A stretch of 64,000 nucleotides of DNA, taken from DASXHY01 sp036272195 (GTDB taxonomy: Bacteria; Verrucomicrobiota; Verrucomicrobiia; Limisphaerales; DASXHY01). A program made the translations under genes and the position numbers. The stretch lies in contig DATAZE010000057.1 of the NCBI GenBank assembly GCA_036272195.1, positions 1-64,000 on the forward strand, in the 5' to 3' direction. The notes beneath the pieces are model-generated. The model saw only the letters and a list, made by a program, of their open reading frames with translations, made no database searches and was not told the origin of the DNA. Positions 52,923 to 61,292 of this stretch are shown here, piece by piece; the first letter of the stretch is position 1, and the number at the start of each line of letters is the position of its first letter.

Positions 52923-54758
52923 TCACCAGCGCGCCCAGTCGCAGAGCAATACCTGCTCAGGCAAATATCCCGGCGGCGTTTTTTTCAGAGGAAACTCCGG
53001 GGGCACCTCGCCTTTGACCAGGATGTCCACGATGAAACGGCCCCAGCTTCCCGGCAACGCACGCACAAACTGCGTTTGAAAATGCGCGTCCAACGAACGT
53101 GGCGTGAGATACAAGGCGTGAATCGGCTTCAGCGAATCGTTGATCGCAAAAAAACTTTCCTGCCACTCCACTGGATTCTGCGGACTGGCGGTTGCATTCA
53201 GCGTCGCCCAGACACATTGGCGTTCTCCATACCAGGCCACAGCCCACGGAATGTCGCTCATGATCAACTCGTCCTCCTTCATGAAATGCGAGCTGTTCTG
53301 GATGACATCCGGACGGTACGGCGGATACACCACCGGGCCTTTGGACGCCGTCGCCACCGCAAACTGCAAGGGCAGCCGAAGCACGAGGACAAATACCACT
53401 ATCACCACGTAACGCCACTGGGGGAACGGAAGCCTCATCCCGTCCAGCAATACGTAAAACAACCCGACGCCGTAAACCAAAGTCACCGGCGCCAGCAGCA
53501 CGAGCAGGTTTTCGGTATTAACTTCGGGCGTTTCATCCGTTAATTGCGTCCGCGCCAGCGCTTCCGTGATCGCCAGCGTCACGATGCAGGCCACCACAAA
53601 ATAACGAAGGCGGCGCAACCCGTCGTTGCGAAAACCCACCATCAACCCGACCAGGAAAAAGGCGCTGAGCCAGCCACCGGTCATTTTGAAGAGGTCCTCC
53701 TCCAAAACGGGAATCAGGTTGACCATCAATTTTTGAAAATACCGGATCATCGTGAAATGTGGCAGGTCAGGTTGCAACGATCGTTCCAGTCTAAAGCCGG
53801 GATAAAACCACTCCAGGACACTATAACCCGCGGTTCCCAACGGCGTCCCGCTCACGGCGTAATTGCGAGCAATCCATGGGCTGACTACCGCCGCAAATGC
53901 CAGCAGCGCCGCCACACAATAAAGCAAACGCCGCGGTCCGCCGAAGACCGCCAGAAAAACCGCCACCGGAATGATCATCCCGATAAATGCATAACGGGTC
54001 AGTCCGCCTATTCCCGTCAGGACACCGGCCGCGAGACTCAGGAAGATCAAGCTTTTGACGCCCCGTTTGGGCTCGCGCACTTCGCTTTCCCACAGCGTCA
54101 AGCACCAGACCAACGCCATGAAAATCACCAGCAGCAGCATGGTCGACAGGCCCGAAACACTGAATCGCCACAGGATCTCGGCGGTGAGCAGAAGCACGAC
54201 TGACAATCGCGCCACCGCGAAATCATACAATCGCCGGGCCCAGAAAAACACGAGGACAAGCAGCACCAGAAAAAGAAACTGGTTAAAAACCGCGATTAGA
54301 AAATCCGGCTGATACCGCGTGCCTCTCCGGCCACCCGGAACATTTGGATCAGGGACGCTCCAAAACTTGCCCTTGAATCCGGCATCAAAATGAAACGGCA
54401 GCACCTTCATCAAGCCGGCGAGCACGAAAGGATAAACCGGCGGATTGGCGAGATCCGGATGCCCGGAGTCCAGCCGCGCGGGATCCTTGCCCGGGGCGTC
54501 ATGATTTTTCTGCTTCACCAGGAAGATGCTCAAGGGGCGGATAAACTGGGTGGTGTAACCGCGGCCTTCGGAGATGTTGCGCGCCAGTTGCGCGGCATCC
54601 ATCGCCGTCGGGGAGGACATATTGCGGTAGGAATGGTAATCATACCGGATCAACAGCCCCGCAACACCCAAAGCTAATAGAAAATATCGGGTGTAGCGGC
54701 GTCCAAAACCGACCTCCAACTTATGAATAATATTCTGCAACAAATGCAAACTCTGCAT
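52923..54758 (-). CDS. membrane glycosyltransferase (GT-C, RgtA/B/C/D-like)
   Basis: A 611-aa protein with about 10-12 hydrophobic segments. The first loop has MDAAQLARNISEGRGYTTQFIRP, with the Asp of the GT-C active site, and the segment DSGHPDLANPPVYPFVLAGLMKVLPF, close to the RgtA-D/PMT_2 domain. A C-terminal extracytoplasmic domain of about 130 residues follows. The start lies 1 nt after the regulator stop, so it is the last gene of a kinase-regulator-glycosyltransferase run. It probably adds a sugar from a lipid-phosphate donor outside the inner membrane. Confidence 0.75.
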   Translation of the reverse strand: MQSLHLLQNIIHKLEVGFGRRYTRYFLLALGVAGLLIRYDYHSYRNMSSPTAMDAAQLARNISEGRGYTTQFIRPLSIFLVKQKNHDAPGKDPARLDSGHPDLANPPVYPFVLAGLMKVLPFHFDAGFKGKFWSVPDPNVPGGRRGTRYQPDFLIAVFNQFLFLVLLVLVFFWARRLYDFAVARLSVVLLLTAEILWRFSVSGLSTMLLLVIFMALVWCLTLWESEVREPKRGVKSLIFLSLAAGVLTGIGGLTRYAFIGMIIPVAVFLAVFGGPRRLLYCVAALLAFAAVVSPWIARNYAVSGTPLGTAGYSVLEWFYPGFRLERSLQPDLPHFTMIRYFQKLMVNLIPVLEEDLFKMTGGWLSAFFLVGLMVGFRNDGLRRLRYFVVACIVTLAITEALARTQLTDETPEVNTENLLVLLAPVTLVYGVGLFYVLLDGMRLPFPQWRYVVIVVFVLVLRLPLQFAVATASKGPVVYPPYRPDVIQNSSHFMKEDELIMSDIPWAVAWYGERQCVWATLNATASPQNPVEWQESFFAINDSLKPIHALYLTPRSLDAHFQTQFVRALPGSWGRFIVDILVKGEVPPEFPLKKTPPGYLPEQVLLCDWARW

Positions 54759-54759
54759 A

Positions 54760-56127
54760 TCAATAATCCCCTAGCCCATATATGTGTAACTTGCGGTGAA
54801 GCGTGCGCCGGCTCATGCCGATTTTCTTCGCCGCCAGCGTCCGGTTTCCCCGGGTCTCCTTCAACGCGCGAATAATCAACTGCTTCTCCGCCTCCGTGAC
54901 CGTCAAATCATTCCGCGCGAGCGCGCGTTGCGGGTCTGAGGCCGCCGCTCCGCCGCGCACGGACGCCGGCAAATCGCGCGCGGAAATTTTTTCGCCCCGG
55001 CACAACACCACCGCGTGTTCCATCGCCGTCCGCAGCTCGCGCACATTGCCCGGCCAGTGATAAGCCAGCAACGTCTCGATCGCGTCCGCGGTGAATTCAT
55101 TCACCGCCTTGTTATTCTCCTTCGCGAATTCACGCAGAAAATTTTGCGCCAGCAACGGCACATCGCCCATGCGCGCCCGCAACGGCGGCATCGTTATTTC
55201 CACCACGCGCAATCGGAAAAACAAATCCTCGCGAAATGTCCCCGCCTTCACCAACTCTTCCAGGTTCTTGTTCGTGGCCGCCACCAACCGCACATCCGCG
55301 ATCAAAGTTTTGTTGGAACCAACCCGCTCGAATGTGCGTTCCCCAAGAAATCGCAGGAGCTTGACCTGGATGGCGGCGTCAATTTCCCCGATTTCATCCA
55401 GGAACAAGGTCCCGCCTTGCGCCTGCTCGATTCTTCCGACGCGCCGCTCGTGCGCGCCCGTGAATGCGCCTTTTTCATGCCCGAACAATTCGCTCTCCAA
55501 CAGTGAGGCAGACAGGGCCGCGCAATGCACGCTCACCATCGGCTGTTTCGCGCGCGGGCTGAGTTGGTGAATGGCCTTGGCAATTAATTCCTTCCCGGTG
55601 CCGCTCTCGCCCAATAACAGCACCGTGGCGCGCGTCGGCGCCACCTGCTTCACCACGTCGAGCACTTCCTGCATCGCCGGTGATTCGCCGATGATATTTT
55701 CCAGGCCGAACTTCGAATCCAGTTGCTGCCGCAGGGAGACATTTTCCACCTCGAGCTTTTGCTGCCGCAACGCGCGCGCGATGCGCATTTCCAGCTCGTC
55801 GATTTGCAGCCGCCCTTTCGCGATGTAATCGTCCGCGCCGCGCTTCATCGCGTCCACGGCCACTTCCTCCGAGCCGTAGGCCGTCATCAAAATGCACACG
55901 GGCGGTTTCGGCAGCGACTTCGCCCGCGCAATCAATTTCATCCCGTCCTCATTCGGCAGCCGGAAATCCGTGAGCAGCACATCGAAATGCTCCTGTTCAA
56001 GCAGGCTCGCTGCCGCCTTTGCATCCTCGGCGAGATACACGTCATAGCGATCCTCCAACGCCGCGCGCAAACCTTCGCGCGTCGTTTTCTCATCGTCGAC
56101 GATCAATAATGTCGGTCGTTCAGCCAC
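54760..56127 (-). CDS. sigma-54-dependent response regulator (NtrC family)
   Basis: A 455-aa regulator. The receiver domain has the acidic pair D11-D12 and the phosphorylation site Asp54 (LLTDFRLP). The AAA+ domain has Walker A GESGTGKE, GAFTGA for contact with sigma-54, and Walker B LFLDEIGEI. The C-terminal helix-turn-helix is AAKKIGMSRRTLHRKL, of the Fis type. The usual receiver Lys-Pro after the acidic pocket is KG here (DYIAKG). It should activate sigma-54 promoters when phosphorylated by the kinase upstream. The next gene starts 1 nt after its stop. Confidence 0.95.
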   Translation of the reverse strand: MAERPTLLIVDDEKTTREGLRAALEDRYDVYLAEDAKAAASLLEQEHFDVLLTDFRLPNEDGMKLIARAKSLPKPPVCILMTAYGSEEVAVDAMKRGADDYIAKGRLQIDELEMRIARALRQQKLEVENVSLRQQLDSKFGLENIIGESPAMQEVLDVVKQVAPTRATVLLLGESGTGKELIAKAIHQLSPRAKQPMVSVHCAALSASLLESELFGHEKGAFTGAHERRVGRIEQAQGGTLFLDEIGEIDAAIQVKLLRFLGERTFERVGSNKTLIADVRLVAATNKNLEELVKAGTFREDLFFRLRVVEITMPPLRARMGDVPLLAQNFLREFAKENNKAVNEFTADAIETLLAYHWPGNVRELRTAMEHAVVLCRGEKISARDLPASVRGGAAASDPQRALARNDLTVTEAEKQLIIRALKETRGNRTLAAKKIGMSRRTLHRKLHIYGLGDY

Positions 56128-56141
56128 AGTAAAAATTCGGT

Positions 56142-56225
56142 CTTAACGCCGGGACGTAAAAGCACGAAGCCGCAAAGTGAACTCGCTATGAAACAGCCCG
56201 TCAATTTCTTTGCGTCCGTGCGTCG
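56142..56225. repeat. weak CTTTGCG-type inverted repeat
   Basis: CGCAAAG (56171-56177) and CTTTGCG (56208-56214) are inverted, within sequence like the repeat at 8521-8633. It fills the 109-nt gap between the kinase and regulator genes, so the two may not be read as one uninterrupted unit. Confidence 0.4.
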
Positions 56226-56236
56226 TCGCCTTTGAG

Positions 56237-57517
56237 TTACATCGGTCCCGCCTCAAGCAGCCGCGGCTTGCGCTCGTGCAACGGCAGCCAGATGCGGAAC
56301 ATCGTGCCGCGCCCCAGGTCACTCTCCAGTTCAATCCGCCCGCCATGCGCGCGGACAATGCGTTGCACAATCATCAGCCCGAGGCCGCTGCCTTTTTTTT
56401 TCGTCGTGAAAAACGGCTCGAAAATCCGGTTCAATTGATCCTGCGGAATCCCGCCGCCCGTGTCCGCCACGCTCATCCAGACGCCGTCCGAACCCTCGTT
56501 CGTCCGCAACGTCAGCGTCCCGCCCTTGGTCATGGCCTGCATCGCATTTTTGACGAGATTAACCAGCACCTGCTGCATCTGGGTTTCATCCAGCGGCGCG
56601 AGCGGCAAACGCGGCTGGAGTTTTGTCTTCACCGTCAGGCCGCGATTGCTCAATTCCGGCCGCAACAGTTCCAGGGTTTTTTCCACGACTCCATCCAATG
56701 AAGCCGGCTTCAACTGCGGCGGTGTGGGCCGGAGGGCGTGCAGAAATTGGGTCACAATGTAATCCAGCCGGTTGATTTCGCCTTTGGCCACCGCCAGGTA
56801 TTGCTCCAGCTTCCGCGCCGAATCATCCAAGCCACTTTGGGAAACACCGGCCTGCGCGCGAGCCTTCAGCGGACTTTTTCCGCCACCCGCCACCCGCCAC
56901 CGCGACGCGCCGGAGTCGGACGAAGGCAGCTCGTCACTCCCGAGCTTCTTCAATTCCCGTTCCATCAATTGCAAATGAATGTGCAACGCATTGAGTGGAT
57001 TCCCGATTTCGTGCGCCACACTCGCGGCCAGCAGCGTCAGGGCCTGGATGCGCTCGCTCTCGATCGCTTCGAATGTCTTTTGCCGGGCCTCAGTCGCGTC
57101 GTGCAAAATCAGCGCCACGCCCGAACTGCCCGTCGCCTCACCATCCAGCGGCGCGGCGTAGAGGCGCAAAAATCGCGCGCGCGGATAATGCACCTCGAAC
57201 TCGTGCCGCACGACCCGCTGGCCGCCGGCATTGTCGAGTCGCGAGATTTTTTTCCAATCCAGTTCCGGCAAAAAATCGGTGATCTGATGCCCCTCGACGC
57301 TGGCTTGCAACCCGATCAATTGCGTGACCGCCTGGTTGAAATAAATAATTTCGCCGTGTTCATCCACCACCAGGACGCCGTCTTCAATGGTATTAAATAG
57401 CGTCTCAAGAAAGCTCCGCTCGCGCGCGAGCCGTTGGACCACGGTTTGCAGACCTTCCGTGTCCAACCGGCCAATGCGGCCTAGAACTTTATCAAGAAAA
57501 CTGGATTTGGTTGCCAT
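56237..57517 (-). CDS. PAS-domain sensor histidine kinase
   Basis: A 426-aa cytosolic kinase with no membrane segment. A PAS domain (about 35-150) includes FNTIEDGVLVVDEHGEIIYFN. The dimerisation helix has SVAHEIGNPLNALHIHL with the phosphorylated His, and the ATPase domain has LVNLVKNAMQAM (N box), ADTGGGIP and KGSGLGLMIVQRIV. A Ser/Ala/Arg-rich linker interrupts the helix region at about residues 200-235. It is the likely partner of the NtrC-type regulator 109 nt downstream. The signal is not known; a cytosolic ligand is implied. Confidence 0.92.
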   Translation of the reverse strand: MATKSSFLDKVLGRIGRLDTEGLQTVVQRLARERSFLETLFNTIEDGVLVVDEHGEIIYFNQAVTQLIGLQASVEGHQITDFLPELDWKKISRLDNAGGQRVVRHEFEVHYPRARFLRLYAAPLDGEATGSSGVALILHDATEARQKTFEAIESERIQALTLLAASVAHEIGNPLNALHIHLQLMERELKKLGSDELPSSDSGASRWRVAGGGKSPLKARAQAGVSQSGLDDSARKLEQYLAVAKGEINRLDYIVTQFLHALRPTPPQLKPASLDGVVEKTLELLRPELSNRGLTVKTKLQPRLPLAPLDETQMQQVLVNLVKNAMQAMTKGGTLTLRTNEGSDGVWMSVADTGGGIPQDQLNRIFEPFFTTKKKGSGLGLMIVQRIVRAHGGRIELESDLGRGTMFRIWLPLHERKPRLLEAGPM

Positions 57518-57692
57518 GCAATAAGATGGAACGCCGGGTCAATTCTTCATCTGTGACTATTTGTATCTTTTAAGTGTCGTTCCGTTCAATCTTTTAGAGC
57601 CAAGTTGTCTCAATTTGAGTGAAGGATTTTCCGAAGGCAAGCAGGATTAGAAACTGCCAGCCGCCCGGGAACAATTTAGTCGGCGAAATTTA

Positions 57693-57720
57693 TTGATTCC
57701 CTTCGACCGCAGAGTAGAGT
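57693..57720 (+). promoter_or_regulatory. candidate promoter of the EamA leader
   Basis: TTGATT (57693-57698), a 16-nt spacer and TAGAGT (57715-57720) match the sigma-70 boxes at 4 of 6 positions each. It would give a leader of about 190 nt that contains the attenuator at 57812-57882. The rest of the 398-nt gap 57518-57915 holds nothing else I can identify. Confidence 0.3.
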
Positions 57721-57811
57721 GCGGCGGTAATCAATGAATCCTATCATTGCCAAAACGAATCGGATGCCGATGCACGCCCCGTGGCTGCATAAGGTCGGCG
57801 CACGTTTTCTG

Positions 57812-57882
57812 GCGATGGGAGGTTGAACAGTTCAAAGTCGAAATTTTACAACCCATCGCTGACTACGGCGATGGGTTTTTTA
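57812..57882 (+). promoter_or_regulatory. attenuator-like leader with alternative hairpins
   Basis: ACCCATCGC (57851-57859) can pair with GCGATGGGT (57868-57876), a 9-bp stem followed by a T run (TTTTTTAT): a complete intrinsic terminator 34 nt before the transporter ATG. The same CCCATCGC can instead pair with GCGATGGG at 57812-57819 (8 bp), which would break the terminator. Mutually exclusive pairing is the logic of riboswitches and attenuators. I do not recognise a known ligand-binding class. Confidence 0.65.
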
Positions 57883-57915
57883 TTTGCCCGGAAGCCAGTC
57901 ATCGCGAGCAAGATT

Positions 57916-58917
57916 ATGAAAACGGAAGCGATAAATTCGAACGGCGTAAATCAAACGGCGACTCGCCGGGCTGCGCCCTTGTGGCTGGTGGTCGCGTCGT
58001 TCGTCGCCGTTTATCTCATCTGGGGCTCAACCTATCTGGGCATTCGTTACGCAATCGAATCGATTCCACCGTTTCTCATGGCGGGATCGCGCCACTTCAC
58101 GGCAGGCATCGCTTTGTACGCGTTTGCGCGATTACGCGGGGCAGCCGCGCCATCACGGATCGAATGGCGGGATGCGGCCATCGCCGGCGCCTTGCTGTTG
58201 GTCATCGGCAATGGCGGCGTCACCTGGGCCGAACAAAAGATTCCTTCTGGAATGGCGGCGTTGCTGGTGGCCTTGACACCGTTGTGGATGGTCCTGCTCG
58301 ATTGGCTGCGGCCCGGCGGCGTGCGCCCCCGCGCGATGGTGGGAGCAGGACTCGTTTTTGGCATCGCGGGCGTGGCCCTGCTCGCGCGCGGGCACGGCGA
58401 ACATCATGAAGCGATCTACGGCTGGAGCGTGGCGGCACTCATGGCCGCATCCATCGGCTGGGCCATGGGCTCTGTATTTAACCGCGGCGCGCATAAACCG
58501 TCCTCGCCATTTCTTGGGGTCGCAATGCAAATGATTGCTGGCGGCGCGGTGCTGTTCGGCCTCGCGGCGACCCAGGGCGAATTCGGACAATTCAGTTTTG
58601 CGCGCGTGACGACAGTGTCGTTCGGCTCCTGGCTGTTTCTGACAATCGCCGGTTCGCTGGTAGCCTACACGGCCTATGTCTGGCTCCTGCACGTCAGCAC
58701 GCCGACACGGGTGGCAACTTACGCGTATGTGAACCCGCTCATCGCCGTGTTGCTCGGCTGCACGCTGGGCCGCGAAGTGTTTTCTCATGAGCTGCTCCTG
58801 GCTGGCGCATTAATTATTGTGGCCGTGGCACTGATCGTTCGCGGAGGCGCAAAATCAACGCCGAAAACTATCCGCGCGGTGAATGAGCCATCCGCAGTCG
58901 CGACCATGTCGGAATAG
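57916..58917 (+). CDS. EamA/DMT-family transporter
   Basis: A 333-aa inner-membrane protein with ten hydrophobic segments in two repeats, each an EamA domain. It has LIWGSTYLGIRYAIESIPPF and GNGGVTWAEQKIPSGMAALLVALTPLW, typical of YedA/RhaT-type drug/metabolite transporters. It probably exports an amino acid or metabolite. The start at 57916 was chosen because the terminator lies upstream; a longer frame would run through the terminator. Expression is likely controlled by the leader at 57812-57882. Confidence 0.9.
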   Translation: MKTEAINSNGVNQTATRRAAPLWLVVASFVAVYLIWGSTYLGIRYAIESIPPFLMAGSRHFTAGIALYAFARLRGAAAPSRIEWRDAAIAGALLLVIGNGGVTWAEQKIPSGMAALLVALTPLWMVLLDWLRPGGVRPRAMVGAGLVFGIAGVALLARGHGEHHEAIYGWSVAALMAASIGWAMGSVFNRGAHKPSSPFLGVAMQMIAGGAVLFGLAATQGEFGQFSFARVTTVSFGSWLFLTIAGSLVAYTAYVWLLHVSTPTRVATYAYVNPLIAVLLGCTLGREVFSHELLLAGALIIVAVALIVRGGAKSTPKTIRAVNEPSAVATMSE

Positions 58918-58936
58918 GTCTCCCGCCGCGCCGCCC

Positions 58937-59254
58937 GGCCGACGCACCTAAAGTTCCATGTGCATCGTTCCACGTGCATCGTTCTACGCTCATCTAAAGT
59001 TCCACGTGATCGGTTTTTAATTTTTCTCTCGACAGAAAAACCCTTCCCGTTAAAATTCATCTATGCCAATTGCCCTGTTTCAATTGGCATAGATGTTTAT
59101 TTTTTGAAAGAGCTGTTAACGGGGTCATTTGTTCCGTCCAAAATCATCTCTTCCACGATCCTGATTGCCGTCGAGTTGGCTTTTCGCGAATTCAAGCCGA
59201 CAAAATCAGTTCGAACCCTTCGCGTTTTTCCGAAAATTTAGATGCGTCGGCCCT
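58937..59254 (+). mobile_element. ~320-bp element with terminal inverted repeats, copy A
   Basis: The ends GGCCGACGCACCTAAAG (58937-58953) and TTTAGATGCGTCGGCC (59237-59252) are inverted repeats. The inside matches 43052-43343 in the opposite orientation. A 15-bp perfect hairpin (59058-59072 and 59081-59095) has two base pairs that differ from copy B with compensating changes. Near the left end GTTCCAYGTGCATC is partly repeated in tandem. No transposase gene is present. Copy A lies between the EamA and PEBP genes, filling most of the 422-nt gap 58918-59339. Confidence 0.7.
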
Positions 59255-59339
59255 GCGCCGCCTCGCAGATTGTTAAACAGCCGGTTTCAGGTTAACATTT
59301 CGCATGACACCCGGCTTTTAATGGAACTAACTCGCCACC

Positions 59340-59900
59340 ATGAAACGTAAACTATCTATCGCCTTGGTTATCTGCGCGGCCGCGGCTGGCGCGCTCGTCA
59401 CTTCAGGCTCGATCATGTTGCCGCCCGAAACTCACAAGCAAATGGAAATCACCAGTAGCGCTTTCAAAAATGGCCAGCCCATCCCCAGCCAATACACGTG
59501 TGACGACAAAAATATTTCCCCGCCCCTGGAGTGGAACGGCGCGCCGACAGGGACGGAGAGCCTAGCACTCATTGTCGATGATCCGGACGCGCCCGGAACC
59601 GTGTGGACGCATTGGGTGGTATTTGATTTGCCCGCCGATGCTTCCGGGTTGCCGGAGGACGCCGTTAAAACCGAATCAGTTCTGGCGAAAGCCAAACAGG
59701 GCCTGAACGATTTCAAAAAAGCCGGCTACGGCGGCCCCTGCCCGCCCGGCGGAAGCCAGCATCGTTATTTTTTCAAAATCTACGCGCTGGACATCAAGCT
59801 CGGCTTGCCCTCGGGCGCTTCGCGGAAGGCCGTGGAAACCGCGATGACAAAACACATCCTGGCACAGGGACAAATCATGGGAATCTATCAGCGAAAGTAG
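59340..59900 (+). CDS. YbhB/YbcL-family PEBP protein
   Basis: A 186-aa protein of the phosphatidylethanolamine-binding (Raf-kinase-inhibitor-like) family. It has SPPLEWNGAPTGTESLALIV, DDPDAPGTVWTHWVVFDLP and GPCPPGGSQHRYFFKIYALD, the ligand-pocket motifs with the DPDxP and HW elements. An N-terminal hydrophobic stretch (LSIALVICAAAAGALV) suggests export to the periplasm. Its ligand is not known. The DJ-1/PfpI gene follows on the same strand. Confidence 0.92.
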   Translation: MKRKLSIALVICAAAAGALVTSGSIMLPPETHKQMEITSSAFKNGQPIPSQYTCDDKNISPPLEWNGAPTGTESLALIVDDPDAPGTVWTHWVVFDLPADASGLPEDAVKTESVLAKAKQGLNDFKKAGYGGPCPPGGSQHRYFFKIYALDIKLGLPSGASRKAVETAMTKHILAQGQIMGIYQRK

Positions 59901-59939
59901 CGGAACAAAGTTTCGGCCCGCTCTTCTCATCCGCCAACA

Positions 59940-60551
59940 ATGAATGGCTTGAACATACAAATTGTAATCTTTGATGGCTTTGACGAATTGGATGCGATTG
60001 CGCCCTACGAAATCTGGCGCATGGCCAAAGAGCTGAACCCGGGAGTCGAAGTTGAATTAGTCACGCTCGAAAACCCAAAAGAAATCACTGCGGCAAACGG
60101 ATTACGCGTACGCCCCACCGGACAATTGGGCGCCACAAGACCCACCCTGGTCGTCGTGCCGGGCGGCGGATGGCTGACCCGTGCGCCGGCGGGAGCCTGG
60201 GCGGAAGCGCAACGCGGGAAATTGCCCGCCCGGATCGCCCAAATGCACCAGGACGGAGTCATCATGACTTCCGTTTGCACCGGCGCAATGTTGCTGTCCG
60301 CCGCCGGCTTGCTCAAAAATCGGCCAGCCACGACGAACCACAGCGCGATTGAAGAATTGCGTGCAATGGGCGCCCAAATCATTCCCGCACGCGTCGTGGA
60401 CGATGGCGATGTCATCACCGCCGGTGGACTTACCAGCGGCCTGGATCTTGCGCTATGGCTCGTGGAACGATTTTTGAATCCACAGACTGCCAATACGCTC
60501 GAAGGCCAGTTGGAGTATGAACGGCGCGGGACGGTGTGGAGAAAGGCCTAA
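59940..60551 (+). CDS. DJ-1/PfpI-family protein
   Basis: A 203-aa protein. The nucleophile is Cys113 in the elbow IMTSVCTGAMLLSAAGLL, with the early acid in FDGFDELDAIAPYEI. The C-terminal TSGLDLALWLVE is typical of the GATase1-like subgroup related to ThiJ and isonitrile hydratases. It may work as a hydratase, glyoxalase or stress protein; these cannot be separated here. It lies 39 nt after the PEBP gene on the same strand. Confidence 0.88.
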   Translation: MNGLNIQIVIFDGFDELDAIAPYEIWRMAKELNPGVEVELVTLENPKEITAANGLRVRPTGQLGATRPTLVVVPGGGWLTRAPAGAWAEAQRGKLPARIAQMHQDGVIMTSVCTGAMLLSAAGLLKNRPATTNHSAIEELRAMGAQIIPARVVDDGDVITAGGLTSGLDLALWLVERFLNPQTANTLEGQLEYERRGTVWRKA

Positions 60552-60572
60552 AACTCCTCAAGGGCATTGACC

Positions 60573-60701
60573 ATGGCCTCCGTCGACCAAATCGTCGAGG
60601 AAACGCGTTATTTACCGCGCGAATATGTGGGCATCGTTCAATTCAAAACAGGTTCACAAGTCAAGAAAGCTCGAATCCGTCTTGAGAAGGGATATTTTTG
60701 A
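60573..60701 (+). pseudogene. truncated duplicate of the next antitoxin
   Basis: The first 17 residues (MASVDQIVEETRYLPRE) align with the next gene (MPTVDQIVKEARQLPRE) at 11 positions. Then the sequence diverges and stops after 42 residues at 60701, while the real antitoxin has 76. It looks like a partial tandem duplication or decayed copy that begins 21 nt after the DJ-1 stop and ends 3 nt before the intact antitoxin start. It probably does not bind the toxin. Confidence 0.6.
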
Positions 60702-60704
60702 AGT

Positions 60705-60935
60705 ATGCCGACTGTCGATCAAATAGTTAAAGAAGCGCGTCAGCTACCGCGCGAACAACTCGCGGAAATCGTCGATCGTCTTACATTGTCGCTACATGAA
60801 GCGACGGATCCGTCGCTTGAGGAAGCTTGGAAAGCTGAGACTCGACGTCGGGTTGCTGAAATTGAAAAAGGTGAAGTCCAAGGCATTCCCGGCGAGGAAG
60901 TCTCCGCGCGCGTTCGGCGTATCGTGGGCCGGTGA
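60705..60935 (+). CDS. antitoxin, addiction-module component (TIGR02574-like)
   Basis: A 76-aa acidic-basic helical protein of the 'putative addiction module component' type. It begins MPTVDQIVKEARQLPREQLAE and has LEEAWKAETRRRVAEIEKGEVQGIPGEE before a basic tail. It should neutralise the RelE/ParE-like toxin, whose GTG overlaps its stop. A broken copy lies immediately upstream. Confidence 0.88.
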   Translation: MPTVDQIVKEARQLPREQLAEIVDRLTLSLHEATDPSLEEAWKAETRRRVAEIEKGEVQGIPGEEVSARVRRIVGR

Positions 60936-61228
60936 AACGGCATTTATTTCACCCGAATGCGGAGCAGGAGTACGCGGACCCGGCGGATTATTACTTTCGA
61001 ATTGATCCTAAATTAGCCGTTCGTTTCTATGATGAAATTGAAAGGCTGATTGTCGACATCCGGAAACAGCCCGACCGATTTCGGTTATTTGATTTTCCCG
61101 TGCGCCGCCACTTCTCCGATGTCTTTCCCTACGCAATTCTTTATATTGATCAATCCGACCAGGTATGGATTGTGCCAGTGATGCATATGAAACGACGTCC
61201 AGGATACTGGCGCGAGCGTCTGGCATAA
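60932..61228 (+). CDS. RelE/ParE-family toxin
   Basis: A 98-aa protein with the plasmid-stabilisation/ParE layout: HPNAEQEYADPADYY helix, an FDFPVRRHFSDVFPYAILYI beta region and VMHMKRRPGYWRERL at the C-terminus. It is likely an mRNA interferase or gyrase inhibitor. The GTG start at 60932 overlaps the antitoxin stop (GTGA), which couples the two. The fold is inferred from layout and order. It lies upstream of fabD on the same strand. Confidence 0.88.
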   Translation: MKRHLFHPNAEQEYADPADYYFRIDPKLAVRFYDEIERLIVDIRKQPDRFRLFDFPVRRHFSDVFPYAILYIDQSDQVWIVPVMHMKRRPGYWRERLA

Positions 61229-61292
61229 CCATCGTGCCAGCGTCAAATTCTTGTTTCTTTACAGCGCAAATCGTGTTTAGTTCCCCGCCGCT

